5,786 nt of DNA from a bacterium (lineage in GTDB: Bacteria > Actinomycetota > Acidimicrobiia > Acidimicrobiales > Ilumatobacteraceae). Position numbers and translations under genes: made by a program. The DNA lies in assembly GCA_029978815.1 (NCBI GenBank), contig JAPOIQ010000087.1:1-5786 (forward strand). Direction: 5' to 3'. Every line of letters begins with the position of its first letter. Position 1 is the stretch's first letter. Shown here piece after piece: positions 1-5,678 of the stretch. The notes below the pieces were generated by a model. That model was not told the DNA's origin, ran no database searches, and worked only from the letters and a program-made list of their open reading frames with translations.

Positions 1-721
1 CCCGCTGCTGTTGAGACCACGCCTCGTAGTCGGGTCGACGCTCCTCAGACAACGGGAAAAGCCCTCGTGGTGACTCGCCTGCCCGAACTCGCTCAATCGC
101 GAATGCCTCTCGATGTTCCTGTGCCTTCGCCGCTGAGGCAACGTCGGCTGCGATCGCATAAGGAACGACGACAACGCCATCGTCGTCGCCGACAATGATG
201 TCACCGGGTTCGACAAACACCCCTGCGCAGGTGATCGGCTCGTCGTAGCTGAACGGCATATGACGTCTTCCCCACGTGGCGCCGTGTGATGCGCGGTGAT
301 ACACAGGCCGACCGAGTTCAGCAATTGCGCCAGTATCTCGAATCGCTCCATCGGTGATGATGCCAACCGCTCCGAGATGAAATGCCCGCAGAGCGTAGAT
401 GTCTCCAACAGTTCCAGCGTCAGGCACATCTCGCGCTTCGATGACGATGACATCACCATCGGTAACGGCTTCGACGACGCTGCGCTGAGCATTCTGACCT
501 GCGGAGAATTCCGGTAACCGGTCTTCGCGCAAGGCGACATAGCGCAGAGTTCGGGCCCTTCCGACAAGCCGCTGGTTCGGGAGCAGAGGCTTCAACCCGC
601 TCAGGAACGAGTGTTGAATTCCTCGACCTTGCAGCTGATGGGTGATTGTTGCGACGGCAAGTGATGAAAATGTCTCGCGCAACTCTTGCGTGAGCACTTC
701 TGGAATGTCAGTCGGGTTCAC
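1..721 (-). CDS. RraA-family protein (HMG/CHA aldolase or oxaloacetate decarboxylase-like), C-terminus cut by window edge
   Basis: I translated this frame by hand; it gives 240 residues from a GTG at 721-719 and is still open at base 1. The RraA fold is recognisable from GIITDGAIRD (residues 120-129) and from PGDIIVGDDDGVVVVP (172-187), a hallmark of the family. Asp107 lies exactly 20 residues before Arg128-Asp129, giving the D-X20-R-D motif associated with divalent-metal-dependent class II pyruvate aldolase and oxaloacetate decarboxylase activity in RraA-like enzymes. The family also includes E. coli RraA, a non-catalytic inhibitor of RNase E. That protein is about 160 residues, whereas this one has about 85 residues before the core and a C-terminal helix, like the longer catabolic-type members. 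The start is supported by GGAGG seven bases upstream. It lies 102 bases downstream of the helicase on the same strand. Family membership is secure; the substrate is unknown. Confidence 0.9.
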   Translation of the reverse strand, partial: MNPTDIPEVLTQELRETFSSLAVATITHQLQGRGIQHSFLSGLKPLLPNQRLVGRARTLRYVALREDRLPEFSAGQNAQRSVVEAVTDGDVIVIEARDVPDAGTVGDIYALRAFHLGAVGIITDGAIRDTGAIAELGRPVYHRASHGATWGRRHMPFSYDEPITCAGVFVEPGDIIVGDDDGVVVVPYAIAADVASAAKAQEHREAFAIERVRAGESPRGLFPLSEERRPDYEAWSQQQR

Positions 722-728
722 AGGACCA

Positions 729-733
729 CCTCC
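729..733 (-). promoter_or_regulatory. Shine-Dalgarno site of the RraA-family gene
   Basis: The minus strand reads GGAGG, followed by a 7-base spacer and then GTG at 721-719. It is the strongest ribosome-binding site in the window and it fixes the GTG start, since no ATG lies nearby in this frame. Confidence 0.75.
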
Positions 734-777
734 GATGGGTTTAACGTCCAACGACTTGACCCTAGTGAAACGTCGCA

Positions 778-796
778 CCTCGGCGTTGAGCCGAAG
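778..796 (-). terminator. Imperfect hairpin after the helicase gene, weak terminator candidate
   Basis: On the minus strand CTTCGGC and GCCGAGG can pair over seven positions (one G-T wobble) around a 5-base loop. The hairpin lies 28 bases past the helicase stop. No U-rich run follows it, so a standard intrinsic terminator is not supported. It could instead stabilise an mRNA 3' end or be chance. The rest of the 722-823 gap shows only the RraA ribosome-binding site. Confidence 0.2.
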
Positions 797-823
797 AGTT
801 GCTCGGTTACTCAGCGAGTCGTA

Positions 824-2428
824 TCACCCGCGGCGAGTTGAACTGCGTGAACCCGCAGACTGTCCCTTGCGGTGTCCACCAGACGAGTTACGTCCCTTGC
901 CGACATTCGCGTTGTTGCGATTTCGGCCAGATCCATCCTGGCGACCAGCGCCATCTTGGCGACGGCCACTGCGATCGCTACGAGCGAAATCGCCGCCTTC
1001 AGACCGGCGGGGCTCACTGCGGCGACCATCATCGCGACGAGGACTGTCACCCGAGTCGCTCCGGCGTGATTCTGAGCGTTGGTCATCTTGACGAGGACCC
1101 TGGCCGCGATGTGGCTTGCGTGCATCCCGTTTTGAAGACGCGCTATCACCTCGAGATGAGTCACGACGCTTGCCCGATGAATAGCCACCAGACTTCTTTG
1201 ACTGGTTGCGCTGGCGTGACTTCGAAGGTTGTGACCTCTCGCGTTCAACACGTGCAGGTGCAAGAGTTGCTGAGGCATCGCCAAAGGAGCTGATCGAAGC
1301 AACATCTGGGTCAACGATTTCGACGTCGATGCCTACCTCTCGCTGCATGCGGCGGGCGGCACGGCGGCCATTGGGCTCAATAAGTGACACCACAACTCCG
1401 CCCTGTCCGGCGCGGGCCGTGCGTCCTGAGCGGTGAATGTAGGCCTTGTGATCTTCTGGTGGATCGAAGTGAACAACAGAGGTGACATCATCAACGTGAA
1501 TACCGCGAGCTGCAACATCGGTTGCAATGAGCGCATGAGCACGGTGTTCGGTGAAATCCGCGAGCGCCCGCGTCCGCTGGGGCTGGCTCTTGCCACCATG
1601 AATTGACACCGCTTTGATGCCGTCACGCTCAAGTTGTTTTGTGAGGCGATCTGCGCCGTGACGGGTGCGACAGAACACGATCGTTGGCCACGCAGCAGCA
1701 ACAGTCGATGCGAGGATGTTCACTCGCTCATCACGAGCAACCGTCCAAAAACGATGATCTGCGATTGAAACGCTGTTGTGCTCAGGCACAACCTCATGAC
1801 GAATGGGATCATTCTGATAGTGCTTCACGAGATGCGCGACATCGCCATCAAGAGTTGCGGAGAACAAGATCGTTTGAGTGCGAGAGGTTGCAGCATCAAG
1901 AATTCGACGCACCGCAGGCAAAAAGCCCATGTCAGCCATGCGGTCGGCCTCATCGATGACGACTCGCTCAATGTCATCAAGGATGACCGAACCAGATTCC
2001 ATGAGATCTTCAAGGCGGCCCGGGCACGCAACGAGAATGTCCGTGCCCTGCTTCAGTGAGTTCACCTGCTTGCCGTATGCAACACCGCCATAGACAGTGG
2101 TGATTGAGGTACGGCGCGAGAGCGTCTCCATCTCGGTGGCGATCTGGTCGGCAAGTTCACGAGTTGGCGACAACACAAGGGCCTTTGGGCGGCGAGAACT
2201 GCCCCTCGGTGTCATTGCGACAAGCGGGATTCCGAACGCAAGCGTCTTGCCTGATCCGGTTGGTGCGGCGCCACAGACGTCGTTGCCCTGAAGGATGTCG
2301 GCGATAGCGACACGTTGAATCGCAAATGGCTCGTCAATTCCGCGTTCGGAAAGTGCACGGCAGATGAAGTCAGGTACGCCGAGGCTCTCAAAGGTGAGGG
2401 CGCGCGGGTCAGAATCGATCAAAGTCAT
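824..2428 (-). CDS. DEAD-box ATP-dependent RNA helicase with long basic low-complexity tail
   Basis: This 534-residue protein should unwind RNA duplexes or remodel RNPs using ATP in the cytoplasm, for example in ribosome assembly, mRNA decay or cold adaptation. All superfamily 2 DEAD motifs are visible: Q motif (Phe13, with Gln38 in PFAIQ), motif I APTGSGKT (55-62), Ia PTREL (88-92), GG (114-115), Ib PGR (136-138), II DEAD (159-162), III SAT (190-192), IV IVFCRT (250-255), V ATDVAARGI (302-310) and VI HRSGRTARAG (332-341). Motif V continues with His311 where many relatives have Asp. From about residue 385 to the end is a disordered tail rich in Arg, Ser, Asp and Gly, probably an RNA-binding or condensate-forming extension. 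The ATG at 2428 has GGAG eight bases upstream and sits a normal distance before the Q motif. The gene is 211 bases from the P450 gene upstream, so it is probably transcribed separately. The family call is firm; I cannot choose between RhlE, CsdA/DeaD and other subfamily names. Confidence 0.95.
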   Translation of the reverse strand: MTLIDSDPRALTFESLGVPDFICRALSERGIDEPFAIQRVAIADILQGNDVCGAAPTGSGKTLAFGIPLVAMTPRGSSRRPKALVLSPTRELADQIATEMETLSRRTSITTVYGGVAYGKQVNSLKQGTDILVACPGRLEDLMESGSVILDDIERVVIDEADRMADMGFLPAVRRILDAATSRTQTILFSATLDGDVAHLVKHYQNDPIRHEVVPEHNSVSIADHRFWTVARDERVNILASTVAAAWPTIVFCRTRHGADRLTKQLERDGIKAVSIHGGKSQPQRTRALADFTEHRAHALIATDVAARGIHVDDVTSVVHFDPPEDHKAYIHRSGRTARAGQGGVVVSLIEPNGRRAARRMQREVGIDVEIVDPDVASISSFGDASATLAPARVERERSQPSKSRQRNQSKKSGGYSSGKRRDSSRGDSASSKRDARKPHRGQGPRQDDQRSESRRSDSGDSPRRDDGRRSEPRRSEGGDFARSDRSGRRQDGAGRQDGSGRNRNNANVGKGRNSSGGHRKGQSAGSRSSTRRG

Positions 2429-2436
2429 GGGAAAAG

Positions 2437-2440
2437 CTCC
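2437..2440 (-). promoter_or_regulatory. Shine-Dalgarno site of the helicase gene
   Basis: The minus strand reads GGAG, followed by CTTTTCCC (8 bases) and the ATG at 2428. It supports this start over internal alternatives. Confidence 0.6.
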
Positions 2441-2525
2441 AGTAATGGTGGGCGCGAGTGTTGTGTGATCAGCGCAAGGCCGACTAGTTCATATGGGGGA
2501 GGGATGGCTCACGATGACCGGAGGA

Positions 2526-2553
2526 ACTACATCCCGTTTTGCGAACCCACCAA
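2526..2553 (-). promoter_or_regulatory. Weak sigma-70-like promoter candidate for the helicase
   Basis: On the minus strand TTGGTG is followed after 16 bases by TGTAGT. The match is 3 of 6 to the -35 consensus and 4 of 6 to the -10 consensus. If used, transcription would start near 2519 and give a leader of roughly 90 bases. The match is poor, so this is only the best candidate seen in the gap. Confidence 0.18.
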
Positions 2554-2639
2554 CCGGAAGTCCCGATCAGTGCATGGAACGGTAACAGCCAAATCATGAA
2601 ACCGTGCGAAGAGCGATTGGTGAACGTGCGTGAATGCTG

Positions 2640-3842
2640 TCACCACGACAGCGGAATTGACTTTGGCGATCGATCGCTGATCGTTGGACGCCACGTTGGG
2701 TCACCAGCAAGACGGAGGTTGGGAAACCGCTGAAAGAGCGACGACAACGTGGCCTTCGCCTCAAGTCGTGCAAGGGCCGCACCGAGGCAAAAGTGGTGGC
2801 CGAACCCAAAGGTGAGATGAGGATTCGGATTGCGATCAAGGACGATGTCATCGGGCGCATCAAAGACTCGTCCATCTCGGTTCGCAGCGAGAATATTGAA
2901 GAACACCGACTGCCCTTTTCGCATCTCGACTCCTGCGTGTTCGTGATCCTCGGCGACAGTTCGCATCATCGCTTTTGCGGGTGCCTCAAAACGGAGAAGT
3001 TCCTCAACAGCTGTGTCAAGAGCATCTCCTTCAAGCGCAGCGAATGCGGAGCGCGCCTCAGGATTTCGGCACAACGCAACGGTTGCTGACCCGAGAAGCG
3101 AAGCCGTTGTGTCATGCCCAGCGAACAGTAAGAGCGAGCAGGCTCCGAGAAGCTCAATTTGAGTGAGGCCGTCGACTTCGTTTTCTTCAGCGAGTAGCAG
3201 AGACAACAAATTGTCTTCAGGTTCGGAGCGATAACGATCAAAGAGCGGTTGAAGGCGACCTTCTAATTCAGCGCCAGCTTCACGGGCGACATCGTCGTAG
3301 TCGTCTCGACCGACCGCTCCAAACACGACGACCCCAAATTTTTCCGACCAGTCCGCGAGCCAGTCACGTTCATCGATAGGCACGCCGAACAACTCGGCAA
3401 TGACCGCTGCAGGAAGTGGATGGGTGAGCATTTCAACGAGGTCACCCCCGGAGGTGGCGGCCATGTTGTCAAGCAGATCGTCAACAATTTGTTGAACACG
3501 ATCTTCGAGTGCATTGACCGACCGAGGAGTGAACGACCGTGCGAGCGGCCCGCGCAACCGAGTGTGCTCAGGAGGCTCGTGAAACAGCATCCAACCGTCG
3601 AGTAAGTCAATCGCCATCGAAAGCGCCTCGGCTCGAGGACCGCTCAGGCGTTCTCGGAAACTCGACATGCGTTCGGTTGACAACCGCGAATCGCGAAATG
3701 CTGCATTGAGTTCGGGATGACCGATGACAATCCAGGCTCGATGCCGGTCACTCCACTGGATGGGTCCACCATCACGGAACTCACGGAAGTAGCCGTGAGG
3801 GTCATCGATCGCTCGAGGATCGAGCAGGTTCATGTCACCCAT
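2640..3842 (-). CDS. Cytochrome P450 (bacterial soluble class I type)
   Basis: This 400-residue haem monooxygenase has the usual length for bacterial soluble P450s and no membrane anchor. The C-helix HxxxR is His93-Arg97. The I-helix oxygen-activation motif is AGHDTT (241-246), with Asp-Thr-Thr intact. The K-helix ExxR is Glu281-Arg284, with Arg294 in the following strand. The haem loop FGFGHHFCLG spans 345-354, with Cys352 as the thiolate ligand, so the enzyme should be active. It would hydroxylate an unknown lipophilic substrate using electrons from a ferredoxin pair not encoded here. The frame is open upstream to 4082, but that extension lies inside the dehydrogenase gene. The ATG at 3842 has GAGG eight bases upstream, starts 5 bases after the dehydrogenase stop and gives a normal N-terminus. 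A second ATG lies three codons later. The close spacing implies co-transcription and translational coupling with the dehydrogenase. I cannot assign a CYP family. Confidence 0.95.
   Translation of the reverse strand: MGDMNLLDPRAIDDPHGYFREFRDGGPIQWSDRHRAWIVIGHPELNAAFRDSRLSTERMSSFRERLSGPRAEALSMAIDLLDGWMLFHEPPEHTRLRGPLARSFTPRSVNALEDRVQQIVDDLLDNMAATSGGDLVEMLTHPLPAAVIAELFGVPIDERDWLADWSEKFGVVVFGAVGRDDYDDVAREAGAELEGRLQPLFDRYRSEPEDNLLSLLLAEENEVDGLTQIELLGACSLLLFAGHDTTASLLGSATVALCRNPEARSAFAALEGDALDTAVEELLRFEAPAKAMMRTVAEDHEHAGVEMRKGQSVFFNILAANRDGRVFDAPDDIVLDRNPNPHLTFGFGHHFCLGAALARLEAKATLSSLFQRFPNLRLAGDPTWRPTISDRSPKSIPLSW
3780..3799 (-). repeat. Perfect 7-bp inverted repeat in the early P450 coding region
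   Basis: CTCACGG and CCGTGAG are separated by 6 bases and form a perfect stem in the mRNA about 45 bases downstream of the P450 start. It lies just after a second perfect hairpin at 3811-3825. The two together may shape translation of the P450, but the structure overlaps coding sequence and could be fortuitous. Confidence 0.4.
3811..3825 (-). repeat. Perfect 6-bp inverted repeat next to the P450 start
   Basis: GCTCGA and TCGAGC flank a 3-base loop. In the mRNA the stem begins 17 bases after the A of the P450 start codon, inside the usual ribosome footprint. It is the nearer of two consecutive hairpins in the first 21 or so codons. Confidence 0.4.
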
Positions 3843-3847
3843 CGCAG

Positions 3848-4621
3848 TTACCTCAATCGAGATGGGGCCATTCGCATCCCACCATCGATACGCATATCGG
3901 AACCGTTCAACATTGGGTTCGAAATGATGTGAGCGCACAACTGTGCGTACTCGGGGCCTTGCCCGAACCGTGGAGGGAACGGGGTGGTTGCTGCCATCTG
4001 CTCTGCATACGCATCTGGCATCCCTTCGACAAGTGGGGTATCGAATGATCCTGGCGAGATCGAAACGGCACGAATACCCCAAGGTGCGAGGTCACGGGCG
4101 AGTGGCAACGTCATGCCAAGAACACCACCCTTTGATGCGGAATATGACACGCCACCATCGACGCCATCAGTTGCTGCAATCGATGCGGTTGTCACGATGA
4201 CGCCACGTTCGCCATCGGGCCCGACAGGGTCAAGATCATGCATTGCCCACGCAGCGAGGCGAACGATGTTGAACACCCCAATGAGATTGATGTTCACAAT
4301 GCGCTCAAACTCATCGAGCGGGTGGGGGCCATTGCGGCCGATGACTTTCTTTCCTGCTCCAACTCCTGCACAAGCGACCGCAATTCGAGGTGCGCCAAGT
4401 TGTTCGACAAGATGAGCGAACGCGGCCTCTAGTGACTCTGCAGATGACACGTCGCTCTCCGCGAATACCCCACCAATCTCGCTGGCGACCTCCGTGCCCT
4501 TCGCCACATCACGATCAAGAACCCCGACACGAGCACCGAGCGACGAAAGGTGGCGAGCAGTGGCGGCTCCCAGGCCAGAAGCTCCGCCAGTGATGAACAC
4601 CGTGTTTCCCGCAATTTCCAT
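3848..4621 (-). CDS. SDR oxidoreductase, HSD10 / 3-hydroxyacyl-CoA dehydrogenase type-2 like
   Basis: This 257-residue classical short-chain dehydrogenase should oxidise a secondary alcohol, with 3-hydroxyacyl-CoA or a hydroxysteroid the likeliest substrate classes, using NAD+. The cofactor motif TGGASGLG is at 11-18, and Asp36 at the end of the second strand favours NAD(H) over NADP(H). The catalytic set Asn112, Ser147, Tyr160 and Lys164 (YSASK) is complete. Group resemblance comes from GPHPLDEFERIVNINLIG (98-115), MTLPLARDLAPWGIR (170-184), FDTPL (193-197) and NPMLNG..RIDGGMRMAP (235-253), which match the type-2 3-hydroxyacyl-CoA dehydrogenase / HSD10 pattern closely. The ATG at 4621 has AGGG seven bases upstream. 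The stop is 5 bases before the P450 start, and the P450 ribosome-binding site lies within its last codons. In this operon it probably oxidises an alcohol made by the P450, or takes part in beta-oxidation of the same substrate. The family is secure; the substrate is inferred. Confidence 0.93.
   Translation of the reverse strand: MEIAGNTVFITGGASGLGAATARHLSSLGARVGVLDRDVAKGTEVASEIGGVFAESDVSSAESLEAAFAHLVEQLGAPRIAVACAGVGAGKKVIGRNGPHPLDEFERIVNINLIGVFNIVRLAAWAMHDLDPVGPDGERGVIVTTASIAATDGVDGGVSYSASKGGVLGMTLPLARDLAPWGIRAVSISPGSFDTPLVEGMPDAYAEQMAATTPFPPRFGQGPEYAQLCAHIISNPMLNGSDMRIDGGMRMAPSRLR
3851..3854 (-). promoter_or_regulatory. Shine-Dalgarno site of the P450 gene, inside the dehydrogenase gene
   Basis: The minus strand reads GAGG, then TAACTGCG and ATG at 3842. 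The TAA is the dehydrogenase stop, so a terminating ribosome covers the P450 start region. This supports coupling and decides the P450 start. Confidence 0.55.
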
Positions 4622-4626
4622 ATTCG

Positions 4627-4645
4627 AACCCTAGAGAGTCGGGTT
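4627..4645 (-). repeat. Short inverted repeat covering the dehydrogenase ribosome-binding site
   Basis: AACCC and GGGTT flank a 9-base loop in the 34-base gap between the SRPBCC-like gene and the dehydrogenase. The AGGG ribosome-binding site (4629-4632) sits in the downstream arm, so pairing would hide it unless a ribosome finishing the upstream gene opens the stem. The stem is only 5 bp. Confidence 0.25.
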
Positions 4646-4655
4646 GTGTGGGCAA

Positions 4656-5198
4656 TTACCGGCGATGAGACTCTGCTCGTTCCTTCAACCCCAGCAATTG
4701 TCGACGCAACATGACACCATCGCCCGGACCAAGCGTTGATTTCAATAACGGTGCACCGAGTGGAACATGGAGGGCCGACCTCACCCGAGAGACCAACCGA
4801 GTGCCCTCAGGCATCTCGCGAAGGACATATGCGAGTGTGAATGAAAATCGTTTCATCGCCCGACGCCTATGGAGTGACATGACGAGATGGTGCGGTGTAT
4901 CGATGTGGGTGACAACGAAATTGATCGGTCCACCGGGGACAATGTCGCCAACCGATGAGACGGCCCACTCTGGGTGGAGTTCTGTCGCGCTTCGGCGACC
5001 GAAATTATCGATGATGTCGTAGCTGTACCAGCCCGCACGACCAAGGCCAAGTTGTGCAATCCAAGGAAAGACATCGAACGTCGGAGCGGCGATCGAGATC
5101 GACCGTGTTGCACTGAACGCCGGCCGAGGTACGAGTTCGTCTCCAGGAAGTTCGAGGCGGGTTTCCTCCTCGGTCGAACCCCAATTCTCGAGAATCAC
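4656..5198 (-). CDS. SRPBCC-like protein (START/polyketide-cyclase superfamily), unknown ligand
   Basis: The 180-residue product resembles a set of actinobacterial SRPBCC proteins. It has an N-terminal NWG..EEE segment followed by LPGDELVP (17-24), then GWYSYDIIDNFG (56-67), HPEW (75-78), a GDIVPGGP turn and a C-terminal helix MLRRQLLGLKERAE. The SRPBCC fold is a helix-grip with a deep hydrophobic pocket that binds lipids, sterols or polyketides and sometimes catalyses cyclisation. There is no signal peptide or membrane segment. I chose GTG at 5198 because it overlaps the upstream TGA as GTGA and places the NWG motif at residue 5, as expected for this group. An ATG at 5261 would add 21 residues and overlap the upstream gene by 67 bases. 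It sits 34 bases before the dehydrogenase, so it is probably part of the P450 operon, where it might hold or deliver the hydrophobic substrate. That role is inference. Confidence 0.75.
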   Translation of the reverse strand: MILENWGSTEEETRLELPGDELVPRPAFSATRSISIAAPTFDVFPWIAQLGLGRAGWYSYDIIDNFGRRSATELHPEWAVSSVGDIVPGGPINFVVTHIDTPHHLVMSLHRRRAMKRFSFTLAYVLREMPEGTRLVSRVRSALHVPLGAPLLKSTLGPGDGVMLRRQLLGLKERAESHRR

Positions 5199-5665
5199 GC
5201 TGTTCGCCGCTTCCAGATCACAGCAGAGACCCACGCGGCGGTCACTCCTCGTAACGTCCATGCCAAAGTGCGAACGAGATCTGCTTTCATCAGGCGATCG
5301 TGAACTTCGGGAATAAATCCATTCGCAAGATCGGCGTGAGCAGGAGCAGAGAAAAAGCCACTCACCACAAGGACAACCCCCATTGCCAACCCACCGATGA
5401 CAAGCGGTGGCAGGAGCGCTTGGTCTCGCTGACGCCAGGCCCAGATAAGTAGGAGGAGCGCCGTTGCGCCTTCAGCAGCCCAAGGTACGAGCAAAAGTTT
5501 TCCGATGCGGTCGACGTGCGACGCTTGAAATTCGACGTACGAATCGGAACCAACATGTGCAAATAACGGATAGTGCACCGTGTGGATCGTCCAGATCAGC
5601 CCGACCATGAACCAGGTCGAAATGAGGTGGACGCCTGTGAGGGCGGCGGGTGGGGTTCGTTGCAC
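5195..5665 (-). CDS. Small four-helix integral membrane protein of unknown function
   Basis: From a GTG at 5665 the product has 156 residues. Four hydrophobic segments are visible at about 7-27, 57-76, 86-107 and 130-150, so it should be an inner-membrane protein. Notable residues are HTVHYPLF (28-35) directly after helix 1, SHVDR (49-53), HADL (110-113), His122 in PEVHDR and an Arg (139) inside helix 4. The repeated histidines at membrane edges could bind haem, a quinone or metal, but no known motif is met. I do not recognise the family by name. The start is uncertain: the frame is open to the right edge, with further starts at ATG 5722 and GTG 5773, and none has a good ribosome-binding site. 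I prefer 5665 because it starts seven residues before helix 1 and a TANNNT -10 lies seven bases upstream, as in leaderless actinobacterial genes. Its stop overlaps the SRPBCC-like start, so the two are probably translated together. Confidence 0.7.
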   Translation of the reverse strand: MQRTPPAALTGVHLISTWFMVGLIWTIHTVHYPLFAHVGSDSYVEFQASHVDRIGKLLLVPWAAEGATALLLLIWAWRQRDQALLPPLVIGGLAMGVVLVVSGFFSAPAHADLANGFIPEVHDRLMKADLVRTLAWTLRGVTAAWVSAVIWKRRTA

Positions 5666-5672
5666 GACGCAA

Positions 5673-5678
5673 AACTTA
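5673..5678 (-). promoter_or_regulatory. Possible -10 element of a leaderless promoter for the four-gene operon
   Basis: The minus strand reads TAAGTT, matching TANNNT, with 7 bases to the GTG at 5665. This is the geometry of leaderless transcripts in actinobacteria. No good -35 element is seen, and the motif is short enough to occur by chance. The rest of the stretch up to 5786 holds no other signal I can support. Confidence 0.2.

Larger units (their letters stand above)
2429..2639 (-). other. Intergenic region, probable helicase promoter and 5' leader
   Basis: These 211 bases separate the P450 stop from the helicase ATG and carry no convincing gene on either strand. They should hold the end of the P450 operon and the promoter and leader of the helicase. 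A pyrimidine-rich block (about 2496-2510 on the minus strand) lies between the weak promoter candidate and the ribosome-binding site. The only inverted repeat seen is short: ACGGT and ACCGT facing each other across about 17 bases near 2579-2605. No clear intrinsic terminator was found after the P450 gene. Confidence 0.5.

Noticed and set aside
296..517. Plus-strand frame of 73 codons near the left edge
   Set aside because: It is antisense to the core of the RraA-family gene, including the D-X20-R-D region, and has no recognisable content.
642..1293. Open frames on the plus strand opposite the helicase tail and RraA start
   Set aside because: They are antisense to low-complexity Arg/Ser/Asp-rich coding sequence, which readily yields open frames on the other strand. 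The products are low-complexity or lack any recognisable domain.
811..1314. Second minus-strand frame of 167 codons overlapping the helicase tail
   Set aside because: It is a frame-shifted shadow of the helicase tail, with no domain and no independent start signal.
1684..2059. Plus-strand frames opposite the helicase motor domain
   Set aside because: The minus strand carries conserved DEAD-box motifs throughout this stretch, so these are shadows.
3843..4082. Upstream extension of the P450 frame to 4082
   Set aside because: It lies inside the dehydrogenase gene, which has a complete catalytic set. The 80 extra residues are Arg-rich and unlike a P450 N-terminus, and the ATG at 3842 has a good ribosome-binding site.
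4974..5303. Plus-strand frame of 109 codons across the SRPBCC/membrane-protein junction
   Set aside because: It is antisense to two coherent minus-strand genes and shows no domain or membrane segment of its own.
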